44,585 bases of DNA from Pannonibacter carbonis. GTDB lineage: Bacteria > Pseudomonadota > Alphaproteobacteria > Rhizobiales > Stappiaceae. Position 1 is the stretch's first letter, and each line of letters starts with the position of its first letter. Shown piece by piece: positions 35,276 to 43,574 of this stretch. Position numbers and translations under genes: made by a program. The notes under the pieces were generated by a model that saw nothing but the letters and a program-made list of their open reading frames with translations, ran no database searches and was not told the DNA's origin. The DNA is taken from positions 1-44,585 of the forward strand of contig NZ_PUDR01000023.1 in assembly GCF_003012935.1 (NCBI RefSeq), given 5' to 3'.

Positions 35276-35569
35276 TCAAGGCCGGAGCATTGCTCCGGCC
35301 TTGCCTGTTTGCCTAGCGGTTGTCAGCTGGCTGCGGACGCGCACCAGTCCGAGGCCGGTGATCCGGTAGGGGCCGCCATTGCGCGAGGCGATCAGGCGGC
35401 GGCGTTTCAGTTTCTGGAACAGCGGCACCGGGCAGCCGTTCCAGTGCCACCCTTCGCGGGTGACAACACAGGTGTTCGACAGGCGCCCTGTCTCATCGCG
35501 GTCGATGAGGATATGGCCGCCCTGCGCCAGCAGGTGCAGCACCCGCTGTTCCGGTTTTGAAATGTCCAT
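35276..35569 (-). CDS. UPF0386/YjhX-like protein
   Basis: A 97-residue protein matching YjhX (UPF0386) from end to end: SKPEQRVLHLLAQGGHI, TREGWHWNGCPVPLFQKLKR, RLIASRNGGPYRITGLGLVRVRSQL. E. coli YjhX is reported as a toxin of the YjhX/YjhQ pair. No acetyltransferase-type antitoxin neighbour is present here, so a free-standing regulator is equally possible. The stop codon lies in a perfect palindrome (AAGGCCGGAGCA with its complement, 35278-35302) that may act in termination. Confidence 0.8.
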   Translation of the reverse strand: MDISKPEQRVLHLLAQGGHILIDRDETGRLSNTCVVTREGWHWNGCPVPLFQKLKRRRLIASRNGGPYRITGLGLVRVRSQLTTARQTGKAGAMLRP

Positions 35570-35763
35570 TGAATGTCGGGATCTCTATGCGTCGGTCAGA
35601 TGGACGCAAGGCCGCTATCGCAGACTTGCGTCGGCGTTATGGGGGCCCGATCCTGGTGACCGGGCCTCAGCGGGCCTCGGACGTTCCGCGCATAAAAACT
35701 CCATAAGCGAACGCTGTTCCTATGCCACAGGCCGTCTGGCCCTGCAACAGGGGGAGGGGCGCT
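35570..35763. other. Intergenic gap without recognised feature
   Basis: This holds the upstream region of the YjhX-like gene. Short reading frames cross it without ribosome binding sites. I see no repeat or promoter worth naming. Confidence 0.4.
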
Positions 35764-36111
35764 TCAGCTCCGCTCTGCCGGCCATTTCCCGTTCGCCGGA
35801 TCGCGCGCGACTTCCGTCAGCGTGATCTCGTTGCTGCCGCAGGTGGCGCAGCGCAGTCCGGCGGACAACGCCGACAGGGTCAGGGTTTCATCGAGCCTCG
35901 TTTCGCGCAGATAGCGGAAGCGATGGCAGGCGGCACAGGTGACGCCAAGGCGATGACCCGCATCGAGGAGATCGGCGAGGGTTCTGGTCACGGCCGGATA
36001 TTGCTCCAGCCTGTCGCGCCATGCCGCTGGTCCGCCTTGTCCATTCGTCGGTCTCCGCCAAGTTGCAGCTGTCGCGAGCGGCCAGACGCTTGGCCGCCAA
36101 GACCTTGACAC
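35764..36111 (-). CDS. Small zinc-ribbon-like unknown protein (start uncertain)
   Basis: The C-terminal 75 residues look genuine: AVTRTLADLLDAGHRLGVTC, then AACHRF, later LRCATCGSNEITL. Two CxxC-type pairs suggest a zinc ribbon. Upstream of about WRDRLEQYP the composition turns poor in this frame, while other frames look similarly plausible. The N terminus could therefore be shorter than shown, begin elsewhere, or be frameshifted. A GTG at 36111 and an ATG at 36237 are possible starts, neither with a good ribosome binding site. No family was recognised. Confidence 0.5.
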   Translation of the reverse strand: MSRSWRPSVWPLATAATWRRPTNGQGGPAAWRDRLEQYPAVTRTLADLLDAGHRLGVTCAACHRFRYLRETRLDETLTLSALSAGLRCATCGSNEITLTEVARDPANGKWPAERS

Positions 36112-36418
36112 ATCAGGGGCTTTGGGACAACTGAGGGCCAATGCGTGACTTTGTGTCCCGCGTTCTGGATCATCGTTCACAGCCCAAGGCTGCGTTTTCA
36201 GCTGATATCCTCGGTTTGCCTGTGGAGGCGGTATCATGCCGCATTGAATGCCGGGGTGCAGCGCTTGCACGCGTGGAAACAGTTCGCCATGATTGCGCAA
36301 GACCCATGCTACTGCATGCCAACCCTGTCGCCGCACGCGGCTTTCGCCTGCAATCACTGCCGTTGCTGCCGGATCGAGCAGCGTCCGGGCGGTGATGATT
36401 GATCGAACAAGGAACAAC
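36112..36418. other. Gap with no clear gene
   Basis: About 300 nt between the zinc-ribbon gene and the small membrane protein. Open frames exist on both strands but none has protein-like composition with a ribosome binding site. It may hold the true N terminus of the zinc-ribbon gene. Confidence 0.4.
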
Positions 36419-36721
36419 ATGTCCGGATCGCCTGACACCTGGGCAAGCCTCATCGGGCTGGCTGGCCTGCTCAATCCTGTCGCCTTGCTGATCGGCGGCG
36501 CGCTCGGCTGGTATGCCGATGCAAGGGTCAAGATCGGCGTCGCGGCCTTTGGCGCGGCCTTTATCTCGCTGGTGTTTGACACCGCCCTGCGCCTGTCCGG
36601 CGCGCCGCAACTGGCCCCGGAGGTGGGGGCGCTGGCGGCGTTTCCGTTCCGCTTCATCGGGGCAGGGGTTGCCGCAGCCATCGTCTTCAGCCTGCGCCGG
36701 GCCATCAAGCCGCGCAGGTGA
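36419..36721 (+). CDS. Small unknown inner-membrane protein
   Basis: A 100-residue protein with hydrophobic segments at about 9-31 (SLIGLAGLLNPVALLIGGALGW), 38-54 and 74-93, ending in a basic RRAIKPRR tail. That layout suits three membrane passes with the C terminus in the cytoplasm. The start follows AAGGAA at proper spacing. It is not a family I can name, and neighbours give no functional clue. Confidence 0.75.
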   Translation: MSGSPDTWASLIGLAGLLNPVALLIGGALGWYADARVKIGVAAFGAAFISLVFDTALRLSGAPQLAPEVGALAAFPFRFIGAGVAAAIVFSLRRAIKPRR

Positions 36722-36738
36722 GAACCGAGGCATGGTCC

Positions 36739-36990
36739 TCAGCCGCGGGTCTTCCAGGTCCTGAACAGATCCTGGTTCGGGCACAAGTCGGGTGCCGTGT
36801 CCGCACCGTCCTGATGCGCGTCCAGCCAGTGCCTGCAGTCCTGTGACCGGTCACATCCGATGCACCTGGATGCTGCAAGGCGCATCTCTGACGCGCCCAT
36901 GATGCCATGGGCGCCTTGGCCCGCTCCGATTGTCCGCATCATGCGGCCCATCAGTTCAGCACGTTCGTTCAGCCGGTCCATCCAGCTCAT
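36739..36990 (-). CDS. DUF6455 cysteine-containing protein
   Basis: An 83-residue protein beginning MSWMDRLNERAELMGRMMRT, with cysteines in CIGCDRSQDCRHWLD and LCPNQ. It matches the DUF6455 family pattern as I remember it. The four cysteines could bind a metal or haem-like cofactor; function is unknown. AAGGAG stands 8 nt before the ATG. It converges with the small membrane-protein gene and diverges from the FliK-like gene. Confidence 0.8.
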   Translation of the reverse strand: MSWMDRLNERAELMGRMMRTIGAGQGAHGIMGASEMRLAASRCIGCDRSQDCRHWLDAHQDGADTAPDLCPNQDLFRTWKTRG

Positions 36991-37144
36991 GCGCGCTTCT
37001 CCTTGAAAAGTGACGAGAGTGCGGAATTACAAGATGGGTCACTCTGCAGGGGCTGCCGCAACGCTTCCTTGACGCTGATCAAGCCCAAGACAACAATCAG
37101 CAAGCGTGGTCGTCTAACTCGATTACTTTTTACAGGGGCAAATC

Positions 37145-39739
37145 GTGGCAGCGGACGTGACATCGCCGGCATCTGGTACGACAGCCTCCCAAGCGGTTGC
37201 CACCGCGTCAGCTGCTGCGTCAGCGCTGGCGGCCCTGCCCAAGGGAAGCGTGGTCAGTGGCCGGGTGCTGCAGGCCTTGCCGCCGGACGGTTCGCAAGCC
37301 GGGCCCGGGGGGGCGCTGCGCCTGGCGATACCGGGCGGGACGGTTGACGTTGCCAGTGACACGCGGCTTGCGCCCGGCACCCCGGTGCGGATCGAGATCG
37401 AGCAGGCCGCGCCCGAATTGAAGCTGAAGATCAGTGTCGACGCGTCCGCCCTTCCGCGCGGCGGCGCTGCTGCTCTTGCCAGTGCAGCCACTCTGCCCCC
37501 CACACCAGGTCTGGCAAATGCCACAGGTCTTGCTGCCGGCGGACAGCCGTCCGGCCTGCCGGGCGACGCTCTGGCCGGCAGCGTGGGCGGGCGGACTGCC
37601 GGTTCGGGCCCAGCATTAGCGCCAGCGTCGGCGGCTTCCCTTCAAGCTTCTGCCGCGCCGGCTGGGGCAGCGCCGCAGGCGACCGTGGTGGCCCGCCAGA
37701 GCCTGTCGAGCGCCCTTGCCGCCCTTGCCTCCGACCCTGTGTCCACCAGCATCGTAAAGCCCGGAGCCTCGGCGTCCTTGTCGGGTCCCGCATCGGTTGC
37801 TGCGCTCTCGCCATCGGCCCCAACATTCGGCGCGCAAGCGCCGCTGCCTGGCCCGGCATCTCCGGCAACGGCCCAGAGCCAATCGCCCGGCCTGACACCG
37901 GGCCCAGTCTCTGGCCCAGTCTCTGGCCAAGCGTCCGGCCAACCTGCCGGCCAAGCGCCCGGCCTACTTTCTGGCCAGGTCGCGGCTCAGCCGGCGAACC
38001 TGTCATCCGGCCCGGCCATGGCTTCGCCTGCAAATGCTGCGCCGCTTGCAGCAACAGGGACAACTGCCGTTCCAGGGGCTGCAACAGGTGGAGCAGCCAC
38101 CACCGCGCCGCCTTCGTCCGGCCCCACTGCCGCAGCAGCTGCAGCCGTGGTGACGCCGGCCAACGGAAATCCCGCCGGGCAGGTGCCGGGCAACATGGCA
38201 GTCCGGACAGGAGGGGCGACACCCGCTCAGGCCCCTGTTCAGACGACGGTTCCATCCTCAGCGACAGCGAGCGCTGCTCCAACGTCGGGCGGCGCAACAC
38301 TTGTCGCGCCGCCCTCCCAGCCTGCCCAGGCACCGGCCTTTCCGACCATCCCGGCTGCAGCCGCTGCATCCGGACTGGCCCCCAATGCGGCGTCTGGTTC
38401 TCCAACCAGTGCTGCCTCTGGAACTGTCTCCGGTGCCCCCCCGGCTGCGTCGCCGGTTCCTGCGGGCCGGCCTGATCCCACAGTTCCTTCGGCATCGCAG
38501 GCCCCGGCAACCGGCGCAGGCATCAGATCCGGTGGCCAGTCTGGGAATCTTGCCGGCAACGTGGCCCAAAACGTCGCCGGGAACACAGCCGGCAGCGCCA
38601 GTGCGCAGGCCGCACCGTCCGCCGCTTCCACTGCCACCCCGGCCCCGATAGCACCCGCTGGCGCAAGCCCGGTCGGAGCGCCCTCGCAGCCGCCTTCTCC
38701 GCCATCTCCGGCAGGACTGACGGCCACCAAGCCGGACACGGCCAGCACGGCCGCGTCCCGTCCGTCCGCTGCTCCACCGGTTGTCGCGCGGCCCGCACCG
38801 GCAGTCGCTCCGCTTGCGGCCATGCCGCCAGTTCCCGCCAATGCGCGGCTGGAACTGGCCATGACCACCGTGCTGGGCCTTCTGGATGGACCGGACGCGC
38901 CCAGCCTGCCGGCGGAAGCCCGTCCCCTGACCGAGGCCCTGCGGTCCTTGCGCCTGCCGGTCGAGATGGCGCGTGACCCGGCTGCCTTGCGCGTTGCCGT
39001 GGAAACTGTGGCCGGCTTTGCCGCGCCGCGCGGTGCCGCGCCGGCCAGCCTGCCCCGCGGCGGCGGCGATGGCCTGCGCAGTCTTTTCCTGTCGCTGGCC
39101 GGTCTTGCTGCCGACCTCCAGGAGGCGGTGACGTCTCCCGCAGGCCGGGGCTCCCGCCCGGCCGCCCGGACTGATCCGCAGCAGGCCGGCGCGCGTCTGA
39201 CCCCCGGCGAGGCAACCCAGCTGGCACGCAGCACCGGCGAACAGGCCCAGGCCCAGGGCACGCTGGCCCGCCTCGGCAAGGCGCTGGAGGACACGCTGCT
39301 GCAGGATCTCGTCCGCCAGCAGGGCAGTGGCCGGGCGAGCGGGGCAGGGGAAGCGTCGACCGCTTCCGCTGCCAGCGGGAAGAGCGCCGATCTTGCCCTG
39401 GATCTGCCACTGCTCGTCGGCGGTGAAACCCGGCTTCTCAGCCTGCGCATCGGCCGCGAGGGCGGCGGACAGGGCAGCGCCGGGCCCGGACCTTCAGAAT
39501 GGCGCGTGCGTTTTGCGCTGGCTTTGCCCTCAACCGGTCCGGTCGAGGCTGCGGTCAGCCTGCGCGGTGCGTCCATTGCCGTGGTGCTGCGCGCCGAACA
39601 GGCCGAAACATTCGCGGCCTTCCAGTCGATGCAGGACACGCTGGCCGCGCTGTTTGCTGAACAGGGGCTGGAGCTTGCCGGATTGCAGATCCAGCGGACG
39701 GCAGCCCTCCGGGGCCAGCGCAGGGATACCCTGTCATGA
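37145..39739 (+). CDS. FliK-like protein with long Ala/Pro/Gly-rich linker
   Basis: An 864-residue protein. Residues 1-95 form a compact domain (KGSVVSGRVLQALPPDG, LRLAIPGGTVDV, PGTPVRIEIEQ). From about 105 to 565 the chain is an alanine/proline/glycine/serine linker with local tandem repeats (SGPVSGQASGQPAGQAPG). The helical region 575-700 precedes a C-terminal domain (about 755-850). Its ending (VSLRGASIAVVLRAEQAETF, LFAEQGLELAGLQI) matches the FliK hook-length-control C-terminal fold. The start is GTG after AGGGG. It overlaps the FlhB-domain gene by 4 nt, the pairing expected of FliK and its FlhB target. No other flagellar gene is near. Confidence 0.75.
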   Translation: MAADVTSPASGTTASQAVATASAAASALAALPKGSVVSGRVLQALPPDGSQAGPGGALRLAIPGGTVDVASDTRLAPGTPVRIEIEQAAPELKLKISVDASALPRGGAAALASAATLPPTPGLANATGLAAGGQPSGLPGDALAGSVGGRTAGSGPALAPASAASLQASAAPAGAAPQATVVARQSLSSALAALASDPVSTSIVKPGASASLSGPASVAALSPSAPTFGAQAPLPGPASPATAQSQSPGLTPGPVSGPVSGQASGQPAGQAPGLLSGQVAAQPANLSSGPAMASPANAAPLAATGTTAVPGAATGGAATTAPPSSGPTAAAAAAVVTPANGNPAGQVPGNMAVRTGGATPAQAPVQTTVPSSATASAAPTSGGATLVAPPSQPAQAPAFPTIPAAAAASGLAPNAASGSPTSAASGTVSGAPPAASPVPAGRPDPTVPSASQAPATGAGIRSGGQSGNLAGNVAQNVAGNTAGSASAQAAPSAASTATPAPIAPAGASPVGAPSQPPSPPSPAGLTATKPDTASTAASRPSAAPPVVARPAPAVAPLAAMPPVPANARLELAMTTVLGLLDGPDAPSLPAEARPLTEALRSLRLPVEMARDPAALRVAVETVAGFAAPRGAAPASLPRGGGDGLRSLFLSLAGLAADLQEAVTSPAGRGSRPAARTDPQQAGARLTPGEATQLARSTGEQAQAQGTLARLGKALEDTLLQDLVRQQGSGRASGAGEASTASAASGKSADLALDLPLLVGGETRLLSLRIGREGGGQGSAGPGPSEWRVRFALALPSTGPVEAAVSLRGASIAVVLRAEQAETFAAFQSMQDTLAALFAEQGLELAGLQIQRTAALRGQRRDTLS

Positions 39740-40038
39740 GTGTGAAATTGCCGCCTGCCTCCGGAGCCGTTCCGCCACCCCGTCTGGCGATCGCCCTCAA
39801 ATATGACAAGCAGGGTGCCCCGACCGTCACGGCGAAAGGGCGCGGAGCCGTGGCCGAACGCATTGTCGCTGCCGCGCGGGAGGCCGGGGTGCCGATCGAG
39901 GCCGACAGCTATCTTGCCGAAGCCCTGTCCGGACTGGAGCTGGACGAGGAAATCCCGGCCGAACTCTACCAGGCCGTGGCGGTCCTGATTGGTTTCATCC
40001 TGCGCAGTGGCCGCTCGCCCAACCCGCCGCCGGGCTGA
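39736..40038 (+). CDS. Free-standing FlhB C-terminal domain protein
   Basis: A 100-residue protein equivalent to the cytoplasmic domain of the export switch FlhB/YscU without the membrane part. Matching segments are [40 protein letters not shown] and [20 protein letters not shown]. The autocleavage motif N-P-T-H that normally precedes ALKYD is absent ([12 protein letters not shown]), so no self-cleavage is expected. It starts within the stop codon of the FliK-like gene. Similar stand-alone pairs (YlqH type) are known in other bacteria and may modulate export specificity. Confidence 0.85.
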   Translation: MSVKLPPASGAVPPPRLAIALKYDKQGAPTVTAKGRGAVAERIVAAAREAGVPIEADSYLAEALSGLELDEEIPAELYQAVAVLIGFILRSGRSPNPPPG

Positions 40039-40231
40039 CATTCATCGGCCTGCTTGCGCTAATCCGTCGCCGCGCCGCTTCCCCCCTTGCAGGGGAGGCA
40101 ATTCCCGTCTAGGCAAAACAGGATCGCGCCCGGCAGGCCTCCCCCTGCCAGGCCTTCGCCGTGGCCCAAATCCGGCAGGCGAGGTCCGAGTGGCAAGTTC
40201 CAATTGGCATGTGAACAGGATTCGAGACGAG
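40039..40231. other. Intergenic region before gatB with short palindromes
   Basis: This contains CCCCCCTTGCAGGGG (from about 40081) and a GGCAGG/CCTGCC hairpin (from about 40132). Both belong to the CTCCCC-type scattered repeats also seen at 44486. No clear gatB promoter was found. Confidence 0.45.
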
Positions 40232-41713
40232 ATGACGATTGTCGAGGCACGTACGCCCGATCCGAAAAAATTCATCAAGGGAGCGACCGGCGACTGGGAA
40301 GTCGTGATCGGCATGGAAGTCCATGCCCAGGTCACCTCCGCCGCCAAGCTGTTCTCCGGTGCCTCGACCGAATTCGGCAAGGATCCCAATTCCAACGTCA
40401 GTCTTGTGGATGCCGCCATGCCGGGCATGCTGCCGGTCATCAACGAGGAATGCGTCGCCCAGGCCATCCGCACCGGACTGGGTCTGAAGGCCCAGATCAA
40501 CCTCAAGTCCGTGTTCGACCGGAAGAACTATTTCTATCCGGACCTGCCGCAGGGCTACCAGATCTCCCAGTTCAAGCAGCCGATTGTCGGCGAGGGCAAG
40601 ATCGTCCTCGACATGCCGGACGAGCAGGTGGTTGTCGGCGTCGAGCGTCTGCATCTCGAGCAGGACGCCGGCAAGTCGCTGCATGACCAGCATCCGACCA
40701 TGTCCTTCGTCGACCTCAACCGCTCCGGCGTCGCGCTGATGGAGATCGTCTCCAAGCCGGACCTGCGCTCCTCGGACGAAGCCAAGGCCTATCTCACCAA
40801 GCTGCGCATCATCCTGCGCTATCTGGGCACCTGTGACGGCAACATGGACCAGGGCTCCATGCGTGCCGACGTGAACGTCTCCGTCCGCCGTCCGGGCGAA
40901 GGCTTCGGAACGCGCTGCGAGATCAAGAACGTCAACTCCATCCGCTTTGTCGGTCAGGCCATCGAGTATGAAGCCCGCCGCCAGATCGCGATCCTCGAGG
41001 ATGGCGGTTCCATCGACCAGGAAACCCGTCTCTATGACGCGGTAAAGGGCGAAACCCGGTCCATGCGCTCCAAGGAAGAAGCGCATGATTACCGTTACTT
41101 CCCCGATCCGGACCTGTTGCCGCTCGAGTTCACGCAAGACTATGTCGACGAACTGGCTGCGCATCTGCCGGAGCTTCCGGACGACAAGAAGGCACGCTTC
41201 GTCGCCGACTATGGCCTGACGCCCTATGACGCCGATGTTCTCGTGGCTGAAAAGGTTTCCGCCGATTTCTTCGAGCATGTTGCCAAGGGCCGCGATGCCA
41301 AGCTTGCGGCCAACTGGGTCATCAACGAGCTGTTCGGCCGCCTCAACAAGGAAGGCCTGACGCTGGAGACCAGCCCGGTTTCTGCTGCCCAGCTCGGCGG
41401 CATCATCGACCTGATCAAGTCCGACACCATCTCCGGCAAGATCGCCAAGGATCTGTTCGAGATCGTCTGGACCGAAGGCGGCGATCCGGCTGCCGTGGTT
41501 GAAGCGCGCGGGATGAAGCAGGTCACCGACCTCGGCGCCATCGAGGCCGTGGTTGACGAGATCATCGCCGCCAACCCGGACAAGGTCGCCCAGGCCCGCG
41601 AAAAGCCGACCCTGCTCGGCTGGTTCGTCGGTCAGGTGATGAAAGCAAGCCAGGGCAAGGCCAATCCGCAGGCCGTGAACGACCTGCTCAAGGCCAAGAT
41701 CGGCATCGAGTGA
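40232..41713 (+). CDS. gatB: Glutamyl-tRNA(Gln)/Asp-tRNA(Asn) amidotransferase subunit B
   Basis: A 493-residue GatB subunit, which activates the mischarged tRNA and receives ammonia from GatA. Segments [72 protein letters not shown] and CEIKNVNS are characteristic. A C-terminal YqeY-like tail (about 345-493) ends in [18 protein letters not shown]. The start MTIVEART was chosen because the upstream frame is non-coding. A hairpin terminator follows. Confidence 0.97.
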   Translation: MTIVEARTPDPKKFIKGATGDWEVVIGMEVHAQVTSAAKLFSGASTEFGKDPNSNVSLVDAAMPGMLPVINEECVAQAIRTGLGLKAQINLKSVFDRKNYFYPDLPQGYQISQFKQPIVGEGKIVLDMPDEQVVVGVERLHLEQDAGKSLHDQHPTMSFVDLNRSGVALMEIVSKPDLRSSDEAKAYLTKLRIILRYLGTCDGNMDQGSMRADVNVSVRRPGEGFGTRCEIKNVNSIRFVGQAIEYEARRQIAILEDGGSIDQETRLYDAVKGETRSMRSKEEAHDYRYFPDPDLLPLEFTQDYVDELAAHLPELPDDKKARFVADYGLTPYDADVLVAEKVSADFFEHVAKGRDAKLAANWVINELFGRLNKEGLTLETSPVSAAQLGGIIDLIKSDTISGKIAKDLFEIVWTEGGDPAAVVEARGMKQVTDLGAIEAVVDEIIAANPDKVAQAREKPTLLGWFVGQVMKASQGKANPQAVNDLLKAKIGIE

Positions 41714-41741
41714 GCCCGGAACTGCGGTGACCTGCGGTGTG

Positions 41742-41764
41742 AACGGGGGCTTATTGCCCCCGTT
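41742..41764 (+). terminator. Terminator after gatB
   Basis: AACGGGGGC (41742-41750) pairs perfectly with GCCCCCGTT (41756-41764) around a TTATT loop, 28 nt past the gatB stop. The T run is short. It also lies 32 nt beyond the stop of the converging aminopeptidase gene and may serve both. Confidence 0.75.
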
Positions 41765-41796
41765 TCCAGGTTTGCTGAGATCTGGTCGCTTGCAGC

Positions 41797-42564
41797 CTAC
41801 CGAAGGCGGAGTTCGTCTTGGCGCAGCGTCAGCACCTCCACACCATCTGCGGTGACCGCGACCGTGTGTTCGAACTGGGCCGAGAGCTTGCCGTCCTGGG
41901 TCACAACCGTCCAGCCGTCGTCTTCAGTTTCGACCCTGCGCGTTCCCTGGTTCACCATCGGCTCGACCGTGAAGACCATGCCTTCCTGCAACAGGGGCCC
42001 GGTGCCGGGGCGTCCATAGTTGAGCACCTGCGGCTCTTCATGCATCTCCCGGCCGATCCCGTGGCCACAATAGTCCCGCACGACCGAGCAACCATTGCTC
42101 TTGGCATGCTTTTCAATGGCATGTCCGATGTCACCGACATGGGCGCCGGGACGTACCTGGCGAATGCCCCTCCACATCGTTTCCTGCGCAATACGCACCA
42201 GTCGGCGCGCGGCGGGGGAGGCATTGCCGACGATGTAGGTCTTGCTCGAGTCCGCGATGAAACCGTTCGTTTCCAGCGTGATGTCAAAATTGATGATGTC
42301 GCCGTCGCGGATGATCACGTCCGGATCCGGAATGCCGTGGCAGACAACGTGGTTCAGCGAGCAGTTCAAAGCATATTGAAAGCCATATTGCCCCTTGCTG
42401 GCAGGGCGCGCGCCAAGATCGACCGTGATGAAGGCGTCGACCAGATCATTGACGTCCAGGGTGGACATTCCTGCCAGTTGCCGGGTGTCAAGCATTTCGA
42501 AAACGGATGCTAGCAGCCGGCCGGACACGCGCATGAGAGCAAGTTCCTCCGGTGTCTTCACCAT
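41797..42564 (-). CDS. map: Type I methionine aminopeptidase
   Basis: A 255-residue enzyme removing the initiator methionine from new proteins. All five metal ligands are present: Asp94 and Asp105 (NFDITLETNGFIADSS), His168 (GHGIGREMHE), Glu201 (FTVEPMV) and Glu232 (FEHTVAVT), plus the conserved His76. The ATG at 42564 was preferred; a GTG nine codons upstream would overlap the preceding ParD-like gene. Only 1 nt separates it from that gene's stop, so the two are translated together. Many alphaproteobacteria have more than one map gene, and this may not be the only copy. Confidence 0.95.
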   Translation of the reverse strand: MVKTPEELALMRVSGRLLASVFEMLDTRQLAGMSTLDVNDLVDAFITVDLGARPASKGQYGFQYALNCSLNHVVCHGIPDPDVIIRDGDIINFDITLETNGFIADSSKTYIVGNASPAARRLVRIAQETMWRGIRQVRPGAHVGDIGHAIEKHAKSNGCSVVRDYCGHGIGREMHEEPQVLNYGRPGTGPLLQEGMVFTVEPMVNQGTRRVETEDDGWTVVTQDGKLSAQFEHTVAVTADGVEVLTLRQDELRLR

Positions 42565-42565
42565 G

Positions 42566-42772
42566 TCATGCGGCTTCTGTGTCAACAGCACTCAGGTCGG
42601 CAGCGGCAAGTTGCATCTTGATTATCTCGTTGAACGACATCGCCGGGTTCGCCTCGGCAAGCATCCCGATCCTCATCCAGAACTCTGCCTGCGCGTTGAT
42701 CGACCGGCACATGACGGCGCTGGTCTTGCGGATATCCTCGTGCAGGTCCTCACCGATCTTGACGATTCCCAT
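42566..42772 (-). CDS. ParD-like antitoxin-family protein
   Basis: A 68-residue protein (MGIVKIGEDLHEDIRKTSAV at the start) resembling the ParD-like antitoxin family, small ribbon-helix-helix-type proteins. The core CRSINAQAEFWMRIGMLAEANPAMSFNEII is typical. AGGAG lies 7 nt before the chosen ATG. No toxin of ParE, VapC or RelE type adjoins it; the next gene, 1 nt downstream, is methionine aminopeptidase. It may regulate the pair's transcription through the repeated motifs upstream, or act on the aminopeptidase. Function is inferred only. Confidence 0.8.
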   Translation of the reverse strand: MGIVKIGEDLHEDIRKTSAVMCRSINAQAEFWMRIGMLAEANPAMSFNEIIKMQLAAADLSAVDTEAA

Positions 42773-42794
42773 TGAATGCTCCTGAAGCGAGATT

Positions 42795-42828
42795 AGTATA
42801 CGAAACATATACGATTCATATATTCATG
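42795..42828 (-). promoter_or_regulatory. Candidate promoter/operator of ParD-map pair
   Basis: An AT-rich patch carries TATACG twice at an 11-bp period (42797-42802, 42808-42813), followed by ATTCATATATTCAT. On the minus strand TATACT (42795-42800) could be a -10, placing a start just upstream of the gene. Helically phased repeats suit cooperative binding by a ribbon-helix-helix dimer. No good -35 is visible. Confidence 0.4.
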
Positions 42829-42989
42829 GCAATGCTCGCTCAACGGGGGGCAACCTGTTGTAGCCGGAGAGGGCGGTTGTGGCGCGCGTTTGCATCGGGT
42901 CACGACATTCACCATTCCGCCACTGGAAAACTCGTCGGTGCTGTGCCAGTGAACTGCACAGCCTCCCTTCCTGTTTGTCCGGTGCCGTC

Positions 42990-43457
42990 ATGTTCAACGA
43001 AAGCTACCCCATTGTTCCGGCCACGCCGGATCACCTGCCGGAGATCCTGGCACTGATGAATGCGGGGGCCGTCGGGGCCCGGGTCGGCAAGGAAAGCGAC
43101 GATCCGGCCGACTACGCCGATGCCTTTGCGGCCATCCTCGCGGCGCCCGAGACCGCGATCTATGTGGTGCTCGATGCGACCGACGGCAGCGTGGTCGCAA
43201 CCTATCAACTGACTTTCAGCCTCGGCCTCGGGTTTCGCGGCCGTCCGCGTGCCGTGGTCGAGAGTGTCCACACCCGCGCCGACATGCGCAGCCAGGGCAT
43301 TGGTGCGCGTATGATGCATCATGCCGAAACACTGGCGCGGGCGCATGGCTGCTGCATGGTCCAGCTCACGTCCAACAGTTTGCGCAAGGATGCGCATCGG
43401 TTCTATGAAAGACTGGGTTATGACCAGAGCCATCTCGGTTTCAAGAGGATGCTCTGA
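42990..43457 (+). CDS. GNAT-family N-acetyltransferase
   Basis: A 155-residue acetyltransferase. The acetyl-CoA loop is RADMRSQGIGARMMHHAE (about 101-118; Q/R-x-x-G-x-G/A). The end HRFYERLGYDQSHLGFKR is typical of GNAT proteins. The substrate is unknown. The ATG at 42990 has no clear ribosome binding site, so the start is less sure; a longer frame exists but its extra residues look non-coding. It diverges from the ParD-map pair. Confidence 0.85.
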   Translation: MFNESYPIVPATPDHLPEILALMNAGAVGARVGKESDDPADYADAFAAILAAPETAIYVVLDATDGSVVATYQLTFSLGLGFRGRPRAVVESVHTRADMRSQGIGARMMHHAETLARAHGCCMVQLTSNSLRKDAHRFYERLGYDQSHLGFKRML

Positions 43458-43574
43458 TGCAGGCTGACCAGACGCTGCCCGCCTTGAAAGGCCAGACGGC
43501 GTGACCTAATTTATCGGTCTCTTACGATGAATGCGGGTGCCTTTTCGGGCCTGCCAACGGAAGGAAGCCTTTGC

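Noticed and set aside
37905-37985. CRISPR-like array
   Set aside because: The short repeats are part of an open reading frame and lack spacers and uniform repeat length.
38239-40041. A 600-codon frame antisense to the FliK-like gene
   Set aside because: It is low-complexity arginine/alanine sequence, a product of the GC-rich linker on the other strand.
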